A DNA stretch of 64,000 bases from Ectobius pallidus (GCA_964059195.1 CAXKWD010000007.1:22641023-22705022), one strand, 5' to 3'. Shown: positions 20,141 through 32,129, counted from the first letter of the stretch. Translations and numbers: made by a program. Notes: a model not told the origin generated them from the sequence alone.

Positions 20141-21789
20141 ATTGGTGGTATAAATAAGACCAAGCCGCGGCTCAAAACTCACTAATTCATAGCAGCTGCT
20201 TGGTTTGGTATAAATAAAAAGCGGCTTCCTCAACCACCTGCCTAGCCGTTGCTCAACGACCTTGACAGCTCAGCCGCTGCTTAGGATTTGGTATAAATAA
20301 AACTAAGCCGCGGCTCTCTATTGGTAGCAGCGGCTTCCTTTTTTTCTGAGGCACCTCATTTGCGGACTCAGCTTGCTCAAGTGAAGTTTTTAATCGTATT
20401 GGCGGGGTTCATGGGGGTGATTTTTTAACCAATATGAGTAATTTATAAGGAACGTATGGATTATGATGTGCACAGATGTAAAGAACCGGTTGTACAATAA
20501 AATTGTAAAACATGTGTAACTTAACTTTGTTACTTTTCTTTATTATAATAATAATAATAATCATGAAATAATACATCATTATAGGTCTAACACATTCTCA
20601 TATTTTACTGTTATCAATATGAACTAAAATATTTCAAACGTGAATAATTATTTTAACACTATTTCAAATTGTAATGCTGTAAACTAAATAACTTCAAATC
20701 TATTATGTAGCAAGTAGATTCAAAACGAACGTATTTTATGAATTAATTATGGAAAATAATTAAATATTAATAAAAGAACTACATATATATGTAGACCTAC
20801 CTTCTTTACTAATAGCAAAACATATTGAAATAAAAATGGAAACTCCATCCTCTTACAAAGCTATTTAATGTGGGACAAAATAAGCTGATCTGAACAAATC
20901 TCACACCCTTAAAAGCTTATCCGGGTTTGTTTGTCTTGCTATCAATTTGACTATGCCCCCTCTTCAAACAAACATAAATACTTGGAGGGAATGAAAGAAA
21001 CGGGGTAGAGCACCAGCTTTTAGACTCTTCAGTTGTACAGTCTGCACAAGAGCAAACTATTAAAACTGCTAAGATTATAAAATATCCTAATTATTTACCT
21101 AATAGGTACTAAGTATACTTGTGATTTTAGGACAATTACCTACTCTGTTAAGTATTATTTAAAATGTTAAACTATAATACGTTTCTATGACGGTACAAGT
21201 AAGCAAAATATCGAAATGTGCTTATTAGTATAAAATGTTAACTTTTGTTTATTAAAATTAAGTAAAATTATATCTGTCTACTGTTTTAGTTAAATGCTTA
21301 ATTCATTAATTTACAAGCCTAAACATAATTTTTAGTGCCCTAAAATCAAGGTTTTCTAATAAAACATGAATACTAGAGAATACTGTAGGAGAAAAATTCC
21401 TCTGACACTGGGGCTTGAACCCAGGACCTTTTAATACTAGGCCTAGAGATGTAACAACTACGAGGACATGTTCACACTCTCTTGTCTCTTTCCTTTCTCC
21501 CAAAGTAGCTTTTCTTTCTTTAAATTCAATACTTTTATACATTATATACTGAACTTTAAATTTTAAATCGGTCACAGACAGTCAAGTGGCATGTTTATTT
21601 ACACAGCTGCAATGTGCCGAGCGGTATGGGATGCAGGTGTTCAAGCACTTGCTACCAGTAGCCTGAGCCGCGGCTATGCAGGGAGGGGAAATTTTTATTT
21701 ATTTGAAACAGCCAGCCGTTGCTATATTCTCAACCTTCTCATAAGCAACGGCTAGGTAGCAGTGGCTTTCTTTTATTTATACAACCAAT
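20141..21789. mobile_element. TA-flanked 1.65-kb DNA element with repeated GGTATAAATAA...GCCGCGGCT blocks
   Basis: Left ATTGGTGGTATAAATAAGAC and right TTTATTTATACAACCAAT pair as terminal inverted repeats, with TA outside both (20139-20140, 21790-21791). It splits a LINE reading frame cleanly, which confirms the borders. The block GGTATAAATAA followed by AGCCGCGGCT is repeated in the left 200 bp (20147, 20206, 20291). Variants of AGCCGCGGCT and its inverse recur at the right end. No transposase frame. A tRNA-like piece lies within it at 21396-21480. Confidence 0.72.
21396..21480 (-). repeat. short tRNA-like SINE head
   Basis: On the minus strand GTCCTCGTAGTTGTTACATC resembles an A box and GGTCCTGGGTTCAAGCCCCA a strong B box, spaced as in a tRNA. 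It is unlike SINE families A-D. No body or target duplication was identified, and it does not fold as a full tRNA by eye. Confidence 0.4.
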
Positions 21790-21791
21790 TA

Positions 21792-21950
21792 TCTTTATGA
21801 ATATTGAGGAAAGTTGTATCATCAGCATAGACAACTGTATTACAACAAAAGTTTTTAGACACATCATTAATCATAATTAGGAATAATAGTGGACCCAAAA
21901 CTGAGCCTTGTGGGACACCTATATCTTGTGTGATCTTGTGTGCACCATGT
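21792..21950 (-). pseudogene. LINE RT palm, upstream half of the split copy
   Basis: On the minus strand it reads [20 protein letters not shown], then [16 protein letters not shown], with motif B and an intact YADD box. It continues at 20138 after the TA-flanked insertion. The 5' side ends near 21950. Confidence 0.78.
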
Positions 21951-22364
21951 CACGTGATTTGCAGTCCATGGGTTTCACCGTTTAAGGTGTGTATGACCAG
22001 AATCTATCACCAGCCAACTGAGGGATGCGTGTGCCCGCTAAGTCGAACAGAGTGTGAAAGATACCATGCTTTGTTGTGCAAGTAAAAAACAGTCTCACTC
22101 ACGAAATTCTGTAGCGGGTGAAACACACAAACTCATGCACATTTGTATGCAATTCCACCTTCATTCATATTCTGATCATGACTTCCAGATTATAAAAATG
22201 GTAGCTGTAATTTTAGGGTCATTTTTCCCCCCATTTTTAAACATTGCCATTATTTGGCTATTTTATGATCTTTTTTTTTCACATTTCATATGTTAGATAA
22301 TTTTTTAAATATAAAGCCATTAACTTATTGTCATGTTGTGTAGTTTCTTGCATTAGCCTAGGCC

Positions 22365-23660
22365 TATATGGGTGATTCTTCAAATATGGGAAAATTTGGA
22401 GTGTGTAAAATCCAAATTTTTTATTTTGTTTAAAATATCTCAAAAAAATTACTAAAATACTTCAGGGGTTACTTGATTATAATATGACACCAGCAGAGCT
22501 TAAATGTTTATATTTTTATTTATTTTAATTTTTTAATTTTTTTAAAGCCATGTGAATGACATCCGTGTACATGTGGATGGCAGAAGGCCACATTAATGAC
22601 TAACTTCGGCAACAATCTGCTTTTCTTTATGTGATTTTTTTTTTCTCAGTGTGCTTCAGTTGATTTTGCACCAAATTTGCAAATTTGTGTGCATACTAGG
22701 AATTAATGTAATTTTAACTAGACTGTGTTTTTATGGTTTTGGGGGGGGGCAATCAAGCAGAAATTCATTTAATCAGTTTTAAGATTCTAAGTAAAGGTCA
22801 TAGACACTGCAAACACAATAGTAGGCTACCCTACATTTATCATCTACATGACTTAAGAGTCATCCACAAACCCTTTCATGAGGCATGTGGATGACACAAA
22901 AATCAGGCATGTGGATGACAAAAAAGGAGTTTAAGTGGTCCCAGCAAGCCATTCCTAAACCTCTATAGGCTCAACTTCATTCAGGTACTTTGATTTGGTA
23001 GCTTTATCATAGTGCATAATCAAAATTAATTAATATTAACTTTCTGCCTACTTTCTAGAAGTCATGTTAATGACGGGGAATAAAAACGCTTTCCTTGAAA
23101 ATGATGCAAAGTCCTTTGTTAATCCCAAACTGTTTGTAAGCAAGCAAAATTCAACCTTACAATTCAACCACAAGCTACCCTGTTGGCTTTCTAACACTGT
23201 TGCCAGTTAGGCCTATACAAATTTCTCATTTCTGCAGAAAAAATTCCATTCTTTTCAGCCATGTGGATGACCAAAAACTCTTGGGACATTCTTTATGGTC
23301 ATTAGGTGGGGTGACAATTTTATTTCATTTTATTTTTTAGGGGTTAATATTCTTCACACATTCATACTCATTGGCAGGAAAAAAGTTGAAGGAATACGGT
23401 AACATTTTGTTTTGTGGAAAAATGCATTAGAATATAGCCTACAAATCCGGGGTATGGGACAGGGCATGTGGATGACATTTCATTGAATTAAATTTGATTT
23501 TGGAATATCAGAATTTAAAGTTAGTGACATTTCAAAGTGATAGTTGTAGTATGGAAGTAGTAGAAACAAACTGTTATTTTAATTTTTTTTTAAGTTGAAT
23601 TTGAAGGGAAATATCACTCCGGAACACAAATTTTCCCGTATTTGAAGAATCACCCATATA
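22365..23660. mobile_element. TA-type MITE (1.3 kb) with about eight copies of CATGTGGATGAC
   Basis: The 33-bp terminal inverted repeats begin TATATGGGTGATTCTTCAAA and pair with one mismatch (22365-22397 and 23628-23660). CATGTGGATGAC or close variants occur near 22549, 22568, 22883, 22907, 23062, 23259 and 23464, with a weaker one at 22590. There is no transposase frame. The terminus TATGGGTGATTCT is close to that at 14446. Confidence 0.82.
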
Positions 23661-25400
23661 GTTTTTGTGCATTTACTTACATTGAATATTATCGGAACTC
23701 TAAACAAGCAGGCTACCGTATTTATTTTTTTCAATATTGTTGAAAAATAGACTACCGGTAGCATATTTTATTTTATAGATTATTCAAATATTTAGGCAAT
23801 TTTGTCTATGTAAGAGAGCTGGCAGGTTTAAGTTATGTGACGTAAATTTATACAGTAGGCCCTACATCAACCATTCAATTAAAAAATACTTTAAAGCATT
23901 CAAATTTATTATTCCCGAGCCTAGGGGGTTCACTGCTCATTCCAGTCACACTAACTCGAGGTTAATAGCATTTAACACTCGGTATTATGATCATTAGCCT
24001 ACCAAACACAACTTCATGGATATTAAATTTCAATTTTCGGGTCTACTATACATATAGGCCTAGATGTCTGCATGCACCCCACTTGATACTTTCTATGTTA
24101 ACTTGTCTCCCAAGACTCTCATTGGCTGCATATGATCTTTCATTTCATTGTTGTGCTGTAAAATGATGCTAACAGCTTTACATGTAAAGAAATTAGTGGT
24201 AGTTGCTAGGTTAGGTTCGACTTTGCTAACAACAGTAATAGCTTACTAGTATATCTACTGATAACCCTAGATAGAGGCGATATGTGTCTGGAACATATTG
24301 ACCTACATGTTTTATTCCATATGTTGGTCATTCTGTATCAAGATAATTCCATGGTGTTGTGATATCAAACCATTAAAACCACTAAAACTATAATGTTGAT
24401 CATGTTTCTTGTTGTTTCATAGTGAATAACAGGCTAAATGCCATTTTAGGTACTGCCCACTTCGTTGTGATTTTTTTATATTTCGTATATTTTTGGGGGC
24501 AAAGTGAATTTTATATAGGCCTAAAGGTCTTTACAATCACAGATCTGACATTTTTTAGGTCCCCCCCAAAAAAGTGTGTAGCCAGCTATAGGCCTATAAC
24601 CCCTCAAATATGTCCTGTGGAGGTTTTAACATAGGCTACACTAATACATAAGAATACCAGCACTGCTCCTAGATTGTTATTCATAGGCCTGGACTAGGCC
24701 TACATTATGACAGTGAAACATGTTATTACTCATGGGCTAGTTACGGGTATATCATTAGGCTATCTATACACTTATCTTTTTGGAGTAAATGATATTTACG
24801 TTATTGTGTATTACTTTACATTCTCTTAAACACTAGTAGCCTATAGAAAGATACTGGAATGTTTAAAAGTGCCGACATGTTAATCTTACTGCATTTTCAG
24901 CTTAATTCTAACAAGGGGAGTCGCAAAACCCTATATTAAAAATCAACGCGAGAATCACTAATTCATTGCACACATAGGTGTGAAAAGGCCCGGATACAGA
25001 TGTTTAGGATACTGTACGAATTTAAGACTAGAACAGATCGTCTGTTAAGCGGAAATAATCCCGCACAGTTCTCAAAAAACGGCTGATTCCGTGATTACAA
25101 GACATCATTATTATATCTATCTACCTATGATATAAAACAAAACTATCGTCATGCTATCTCACGTTATTCAAGATCAGTGACAGTTACCGGTGACATTTGG
25201 ACAGCTGATGGAGCTGTCATTTCATTTTTACTATCAAATTGATGTGAATGATCTTTTAACGTATTGGTACATTTTTAAAGTGTTGTAACGTTATACCCTA
25301 CTAGTTTACTGAGTCTATTCCTGTGACGGCACAGTAGGTTTAACAAAATATAAAAATCAATAAAAATATTGATGTCACAGACCTTATTCGCCAAATGAAT
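23661..25400. other. no recognised gene; many TAGGCCTA palindromes
   Basis: AT-rich DNA with TAGGCCTA at about 24053, 24515, 24587 and 24694. The 70-codon frame at 24422 is unremarkable. I see no element boundaries here. Confidence 0.45.
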
Positions 25401-26090
25401 TCGACGCTAGTATACGATGCACATATTTCGAGTTAATAATCTTCACACACTTTCATTTCCGTATTTTAACAATCATCTTTCGCACTTCTCCATGATAAGG
25501 TTGACCTAGGGTTAGGCCTAGCTAGCATATCGGCCGACCCACAGACACTCCCCGGGAAAAATCTACAAAAAATCCACTCTTCACAACCTTAATTCAGCAT
25601 TAATAAACCATCTCTTTCTTAAATCAATAACTAAGCTTGCAACAGAATGCACTGATGATCACACTCGATAAGCCAAGAACATAATAATAAGCATTCACTT
25701 TTCTCGTTCACTTGCCTTTGCGGGTTGTATGTCTGAAACACACAGAGATCACTAGGTGGAAAGCAGACAATAAATGTCGCTTAATGTCTTTTTCTCAGAC
25801 ACTATTTCAGAAGATTAATCCTCATCTGAACGTGATAAATTCGTACCAAACCACTGATAACGCGTACATGTTGCGTGAGGTCGACAATACGTGTTTTAAA
25901 ACCCGGGCTCGATAATGCAAGTACGAATTTTAGGAGCACTCTGTACGAGCGACCTCAGTTTCCCCGGCTGCCATACTGCAAACTCCCAGGTCACGTGATC
26001 CAGACCCTTTGTGCTCAGACTCGGAGGCGGTCGGCGGACTACTCCGCTGCCGTTAACCGCGCTTCTGCCTTTCAACTAATTAGGATCAAC
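25400..26090. promoter_or_regulatory. CpG-rich stretch, possible promoter or first-exon region
   Basis: CpG dinucleotides are far denser here than elsewhere in the window, especially 25850-26060 (CGCGTACATG, GGTCGACAATACG, CGGAGGCGGTCGGCGG). A canonical E-box sits in GGTCACGTGATCC at about 25990. A 113-codon plus frame and a 67-codon frame cover it, without motifs. No similarity to other parts of the window was seen, unlike the surrounding repeats. A host promoter is an inference only. Confidence 0.3.
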
Positions 26091-26377
26091 TACAGCAGAA
26101 TTTATGGGCATAGAAAATTGAGATTGACAGTTTCTTTATTTCCTATTTTATCAGTCACTGCAGTTTGTCTTCTTTCTAATGAAATTAAAACAATATTAAA
26201 CCTTAGACAAATATAATTTTTTTTTGTTCTCTACAAAATTGTATTCGTATGCGAAATAGCCTACCCGTAGAATGCCTAACTGATAATGATATCACTAATT
26301 ATTATACTAAAACGTGCATTTTCCTAACAAATTGTATGGTATAATGATAATAATGTGTTAAAACCTTCAGTTATTGT

Positions 26378-27112
26378 CAGGGCCGTAGAAAGAAAGCAAG
26401 GGCCCCAGGGACAAATTTTCCCGGGCCTCCGTCAAATTGTAAGTTCACTACCCAACTCGCCCTTTATAATGTATGGAACAAAAAGATTATGTAATGATAT
26501 TATATAATTATTAAGTGCCAGAATGGTATCGGTACTTACGAGATTGTCTGGTAGACAGGAAAATATCTGTCCGTCTGACTGTCTGTCTGTCTGTCCGTGT
26601 GTCTGTAAGCGCGATAACTCAAATACGCTTTATCGGATTTTCATAAAACTTGGTATATCATTTATAACGCCCATGGGACGAAGCCTATTGATTTAGGACC
26701 AAATCCATAAACTTATGCCGGGCACGAAATAGAAAAATACATTAAAATATTCTAATTAGGAAGAATTTTATCTGAATGTACCAGTTTAATCTTTTGAAAA
26801 TTATGATTTCAAATGCCGAACGTTAGTGAGGCCTACTGTTGAGTCCAAAAGGATTTCTGCTTTTACTTTTAAAAAATAGCAATTTTTCTCCAAGAATAAT
26901 CCGTTTCAGATTAACTGATTAATTCCATATCACCGTTATACGACAGGACAATGCAGATAAAATAAACACATAAAACATAACTTAAACTGTATATTGACTT
27001 ATAACCAATTTTACATTAGAGTAAACTTAGAAAGTAAAAAATAAAACCTGGTCGGCCGGGCCCCCTTTTGGGGCCTGGGCCCCGGGGCTGCCCCTCCCTC
27101 TCGCCGGGCCTG
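26378..27112. mobile_element. hAT-like element (735 bp) with exact 8-bp TSD GTTATTGT
   Basis: It starts CAGGGCCGTAGAAAG and ends GCCGGGCCTG. GTTATTGT flanks it at 26370-26377 and 27113-27120. The terminal match beyond CAGG is weak, but the duplication is exact. The right end is very GC-rich (27050-27112). A GTGCCAGAATG-family repeat sits inside at about 26515-26720. Open frames over the right end are accidental. Confidence 0.7.
26515..26880 (+). repeat. GTGCCAGAATG-family repeat
   Basis: It starts AAGTGCCAGAATGGTATCGG and runs through GTCTGTCTGTCTGTCCGTGT, GCGATAACTCAAATACGCTT and AACGCCCATGGGACGAAGCC. Copies or pieces of the same family lie near 29456, 30575, 39372, 42605, 52080, 54650/56168 and 61880. 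Function and class are unknown; both ends contain GTGCCAGAATG in the best copy (42605-43137). Confidence 0.65.
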
Positions 27113-27120
27113 GTTATTGT

Positions 27121-28080
27121 ATTACTGTATGTAACCGAGCAGTCAAGAGAACGATCACATAACCATAGTATAGTGAGAGTACAAGGGCATATGGTGAAAT
27201 TCTGTTTGGAGGGGGTTGAATATAGTTGCCTCAACTCCATGCCCTTGAGCACATACATAATATGCTATTTTTAGTAACTGAACAGCTGTATTGTGATCAT
27301 TAGTACACCATAATATAAATAATATGTTAGTTATGCAGCACAGTAGGCCTAATTCAAACTGTTTTCTTTAGGTATCTGCCCATTTCTTGTTTTAAATAGT
27401 CTGTATATAAAACATTTCTTTTGAGAATTTATCACAGAAGGCCTACTGCAGGATGTAATATATTTTACTCATTTTGGGCTATATTCCACATGATTTCTTT
27501 ATGCGGAGCACTATGAATCATTGTATCTATACTCTGTTGTTTCTGTATCGGCAAGTCGATTGCAGGCGTATTCTGATTTTTGGAGCTAATTGTAAGTCAC
27601 CATATAAATATCACACCATATAAATATCCAGGATATCGAATCATTTATGAGAAATTCCGAAGGAAATTTTGTTTATCAGTAACGCGTCACTGTTATAGGT
27701 AAAAAAATTAAAAACCCACCAGTATTAATAAATTATTTAATAACAATGGGCCTATGCTATCCTCTACAGTAGAAGTTATTTCAGATAATTTGCTCATTGC
27801 AGTAGGCCTATGCACTGTTGCAGTATGTGCACTATTATTAAATAAATTACGAGAGTATAGAATCATTAATGATAAATTAAAATCTACAAGAGTTTTGTAA
27901 TAATGCTGTGTTATGTAAGAAAATAAAATAAAATAAAAAAATAAAATAAAAATTATATTGAACATCGCAGATATTTCAGGAGGGGTTTCAGTGACCACCC
28001 TTCTACGGGACCAACTGCTTTCAACAATCGATATGAAACTCCATAAAACTAATGTATCTTTTACTTCAAAGTGACTACAT
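27121..28080. other. no recognised gene; AAATA-rich tract
   Basis: AT-rich DNA with a purine-rich AAATAAAATAAAATAAAAAA tract around 27920. A minus frame of 96 codons at 27708-27998 is hydrophobic at its start only because it reads this tract. Confidence 0.45.
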
Positions 28081-28139
28081 GGGCGTCGGCAGGGAAGGGC
28101 AAGGGGTTTAATTAGAAGAATCTAACACATAATAAGAAG

Positions 28140-28515
28140 TTCATAAGTATCATACAAAGAGTTTGAACAACACTGATATTCCAACTCACAGATTAAAAAA
28201 ATCTTCCGACATATTACAAACATATGGAAATAAAAATGTAGAACAATTTGCTAAAAAAATCAAAATTTAAATATTAACAGGTTTAAAAGTAGATTATAGG
28301 CCTATAAATGGCAGGTAAAACACTTTTTTTTTATTTATTACAAAGTGAGCTTTTTGACAATGAAATCAAAGATGGCATCTAATTGATAAATTGTGAAGTG
28401 TAATGATGCCTTGATCTTCTTTTCTTCCTTTCATAAAATGAAAACATTTTATATGTAAAATATGATGAAACATATAGTAAACTTGTCTTTTTGCTCAAAA
28501 GGTGAAATTAAATTG
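28140..28515 (+). pseudogene. LINE C-terminus and 3' UTR (same family as 13745)
   Basis: The plus strand reads NNTDIPTHRLKKSS, then KNVEQFAKKIKI and FKSR, aligning with DIPAHRLQKTT... at 19530 and NLDINMFKCR at about 13800. Stops break it throughout. The tail ends near 28515 in AAATTAAATTGAATT. Confidence 0.6.
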
Positions 28516-28943
28516 AATTTAAACTGTCCTCCTCGGGATTCTGGAATGTCATGGATCTGTGCCTATGCCAACCTAGACTTATGGCAGGGAGAATAAAAAC
28601 TATATTCTTTAGTACACGCTCTCTAAAACAGCTGCTTGTCGGGCTGGTAACACGCCAAAAAATTGCAGTTTATCAAGTTAGGTCACTAAAATTGCAGTAT
28701 TATCCCCTAGGACGCTAAAGTCGTCATGGCAATCTATAAACAAAATACATATGGCATTGACCAGTCACACCAACTTTAACATGGATTTAAGCATATAATT
28801 GGCCATAAAACAACAAATTTAAGCCAGCATGTTTCTTTATGATAATCAGAAACTTTAACAGGGTTTACCAAAAAACACGGTAGCTTACTACATCATATTG
28901 CAACAACAAATGTAAGCCACCAACTTTTCACATCTTCGTTCAC
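28516..28943. other. no recognised feature
   Basis: Unassigned sequence with no long open frame and no match to other parts of the window that I could see. Confidence 0.45.
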
Positions 28944-29119
28944 AAGAGAAACAATGGTTACCATGAATGCACCAGCATTTAATTTCAATATTCCTTCTCA
29001 TAGCCTACTGCTGCCGAGATTTTACTGGCAGAAGAGAAACAATGGTTACCATGAATGCACCAGCATTTAATTTCAATATTCCTTCTCATAGCCTACTGCT
29101 GCCGAGATTTTACTGGCAG
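28944..29119. repeat. perfect tandem duplication of 88 bp
   Basis: The unit from AAGAGAAACAATGGTTACCA to TTTTACTGGCAG occurs twice with no difference (28944-29031, 29032-29119). Perfect identity indicates a recent event. Each unit has a pyrimidine-rich TTCCTTCTCATAG. The second is followed by CAAGTAAGTG, so acceptor and donor splice-like signals bracket about 37 bases. That may be chance. Confidence 0.9.
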
Positions 29120-29455
29120 AAGCTCCAAGTAAGTGTTTCTGGCTTGGATTGAAATTTCCTCGGGATTAACACTCATATTTGCACAAGCTTTTCATAAATA
29201 CTAGTTAGTATGCATTATTGTTTACAAACAAGCGATTGCATCTAGGCCCTAGGCCCAGGCAATGTTTTTCACTATGTCACTAAATTCGTAAACACCCACT
29301 TTGATTTACAAATATTTAAAGATAACACTGAAAGGGAAGGTAATTTGATGATGATACTAGGTTATTTGGTGACAGTAGGTAGGTAATTTGGTGATAATCA
29401 CTTTGCGCAATTATGAAGTCATATAGGCAAACATTAAAAAATGTAATTAGATTTT
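29120..29455. other. no recognised feature
   Basis: Sequence with loosely repeated GGTAATTTGATGATGAT and GGTAATTTGGTGATAATC at 29339-29400. Nothing coding. Confidence 0.4.
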
Positions 29456-30130
29456 ATTATTTTTCGAGTTTTCGCGCGTACAGACACACAGACAGACGGA
29501 TAGATATTCTTCCCGCCCGTTATGTATCTTAGAAAGTACCATTCTGGTACTTAATAATAATAACAATAATGTTTTATTTTGCCTGGCAAAGTTAAGGCCA
29601 AATGGCCTTTGCTTCCACTCAACCAGGATGAATACAAAATACATTATATGTACACCTTCAAAAATACAATAAATACAATAAAATACAAAATGCTTGCAAT
29701 AAAATAGTAATGTAGTTGGTAAAACCTACATTAGAACATAAGAAAATAATGTATCATTATCAACAAGTTAAAATCAGAAGAGAATGTGGAAAACAAAAAG
29801 ATGCACTAAAAGGTATATATTGTGTGCGTTTGCATGTGCATCTGTGTGTATATGTGCACAGGATACACAATTATAAACCAATGGAAAACAAACTATTACA
29901 AAGAAATATGCTAAATGTTTTATGTATATTTAAGTGTGAGATGATGAATATCCTAACAAAATATATTAGAAATAAAATCACGTAAACTGGTATAACAAAG
30001 TGCCAGAATGGAGTGAAATAGGCCAATATCTGAAAACTTGTATTTTATATTCATAACTCCTAGATGACGTCTTGTATTCTGTACTTTAGGTCTGTTCGTT
30101 ATAGGTTTTTATGACGTTTGTTAAGCATTG
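29456..30130 (-). repeat. GTGCCAGAATG-family repeat interrupted by a LINE 3' end
   Basis: 29456-29552 reads inversely as the family start (CAGACACACAGACAGACGG, then ACCATTCTGGTACTTAA). From 29560 to about 29960 a different sequence follows: TTTATTTTGCCTGGCAAAGT and AAGGCCAAATGGCCTTTGCT, a typical LINE 3' UTR read on the minus strand. The family returns with AAATCACGTAAACTGGTATA and AGTGCCAGAATGG at about 29976-30010. Confidence 0.5.
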
Positions 30131-30190
30131 TATTGCGGATGTTCTACAACTATAACCTAAACCTCCTCCCTCCGAAAGAATCCGAACATA

Positions 30191-30533
30191 GAGTTGGATT
30201 ACTCCCACAAAGTCTCTGGCCTTGAACACTAACCCAGCCAGCGAGCTTCTCGTTACGTCTCGTTACCAAGATGCGCGGATTCGCTGCGCGTAAGATCAGT
30301 GACCTACTGCTGGGCAGAGAGTAAAGATCATGCTGCATGTTGGCAGTGGTAGAAAATACTGTAATAGTTGAGTGGAGGGATAATGCCGCAGGGACAGAGA
30401 CAGACAACACGTGGAGTGGGATAGCCAATCAGGGTGCAGCTACCTCCCCTACGCAGGAACTCTATGAACGGTGAGACTCGCTCCTAAGGTATATACGTAA
30501 AAACCCAGAGACTTTGTGGAGGTAATCCTACTC
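30191..30533. mobile_element. TA-type MITE (343 bp), first copy
   Basis: The ends GAGTTGGATTACTCCCACAA and TTGTGGAGGTAATCCTACTC form terminal inverted repeats of about 30 bp, including AAGTCTCTGG. TA flanks both sides (30189-30190, 30534-30535). A second copy at 53302-53636 shows the same length and ends. The interior has CGTTACGTCTCGTTACCAAG. The minus frame at 30150 is a shadow. Confidence 0.85.
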
Positions 30534-30574
30534 TACTACCCCTGAGTTCCCTTACCTTCCTAGTTTCCTTGTTT

Positions 30575-30668
30575 AGTTTCATAAAAATCCGATAAAGCGT
30601 ATTCGAGTAATCGTGCATACAGACACACGGGCGAACAGACATTTTCCCTTCCACCATAAAATCTCAGA
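30575..30668 (-). repeat. GTGCCAGAATG-family fragment
   Basis: Reads inversely CGATAAAGCGTATTCGAGTA then CAGACACACGGGCGAACAGA, the diagnostic centre of the family. Both outer ends are missing. Confidence 0.6.
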
Positions 30669-31381
30669 ATAAAGATGAGTCAATGTATTGAATTATCTAT
30701 TTGTCGATTTCAGACCGCCCCCTCCCCCCGGGTTTATATTTGCTTTACTGTGTCGCTAGTGGCAGTTACATGTCAGCTATTACAAGTAATTTACTATTTA
30801 TTTTAATGTTGTTTAAATTATAACAGTAACGTATATTTTAACAGTAACGTATTTTATTATGTTATTTGATCTTAAATATTATATTAAGTCAGAAAACTAT
30901 TACTACTTTTCAAATGTGTGGATGAAAAATTACCTGCAGGAGATTATATCTGAAAACTCGTTGACGGGATTCTCCGAAAGAAGATTAAAATATGGCAGAG
31001 CGAATACAATTGTCAAAAGGCAATAGGCTATAATTTTCTGACAGTCAATGGGTCGTATGAATAAAGATGAGAAATTACTTTTTACTCCGAGTAAAGAGAA
31101 AATTCTCTCATCCGTATCATTAAAATTGACTCATCTTAAGAGCAATTTCTCTGGCTAAGAGAATTTGATCAACAACATTCAGCGTTGCGCAATTTGCTCA
31201 CTTTGGTATCATTAAAAATTACTTTTTACTCACAGGTTGGAGAAATTGCTCACAAATGTTGGAGTAACCTCAATATGTGACTTCAAATAAACTGAGCAAC
31301 ACTAGTTTACTGCAATGGCAACGTATTTGATAGTTTAGATGTAAAAAAACTTGCAGAAACTCATCGGTGATTGATTATAAA

Positions 31382-32049
31382 TAGGGTTCCGATGTTTATG
31401 ACAAAAAAAAAAAAAAATGGAAAATATGACTGCAAATATGACCTTAAAAGTGACTAAATATGACCCAAAAATCCTAAATATAACCTCATAAAGGAACATA
31501 TTTTCTAAAAATAAATGTTCCACATTTAAACGTTTAATGACACTAAATTATTATATCACATTAATTCAATCAGATAATCACTTTTTAACAATTTTACAGG
31601 TGATTTACAGTTTTGCTTGTAAAAACTTCTAATCTGTTAGTGTTTCTAGATGCCACTGCAAATGTGAACTGTTAATATTTTAAAAATATGTATATTAGAA
31701 GTTTTTAACTACAAGGAGGAAGAGGTATTTGTTCTATTACATGTTGTTGTCCCTTCATATTTCAGTTACAGTAAAACCAAAATATTTGATTCTTTTTTGG
31801 AAAAAATTTAAGTCGACAATTGAGTGCGCATACTGCATAACTGTGCTCTTCTACCGCGTTTATAACTGCAATATGACGTTAAATTACAAATATGACCAAG
31901 ACCATGAAAATGACAAAAATATGACACTACATGCAAAATGAAAATGGTCCTATTAGGATAACAAATGTGCAATTCATGTTTAATTTGTGTTTGCGGCGAG
32001 AATGGAGGTCAGAATAAAAATTTGACAGTTCATAAACATCCGAACCCTA
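31382..32049. mobile_element. hAT-like MITE (668 bp), TSD ATTATAAA, with AAATATGAC repeats
   Basis: The ends TAGGGTTCCGATGTTTATGA and TCATAAACATCCGAACCCTA form the inverted repeat. ATTATAAA flanks it at 31374-31381 and 32050-32057. (A/T)AATATGAC occurs repeatedly near both ends (about 31424, 31436, 31454, 31873, 31889, 31916), the usual pattern for hAT subterminal transposase sites. A partial copy is at 46676-46990. Confidence 0.82.
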
Positions 32050-32129
32050 ATTATAAATGTCTAGGCACATTTTGGAAAGAAAATGTCAGATGGCTACAAC
32101 AAAACTTTCTGGGTCTGGAAATTAGTGAA

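Noticed and set aside
19320..21950. 5' inversion of one LINE by twin priming
   Set aside because: The plus-strand RT start lies beyond the C-terminus of the minus-strand copy, not upstream of it, so the arrangement does not fit twin priming; two separate insertions are simpler.
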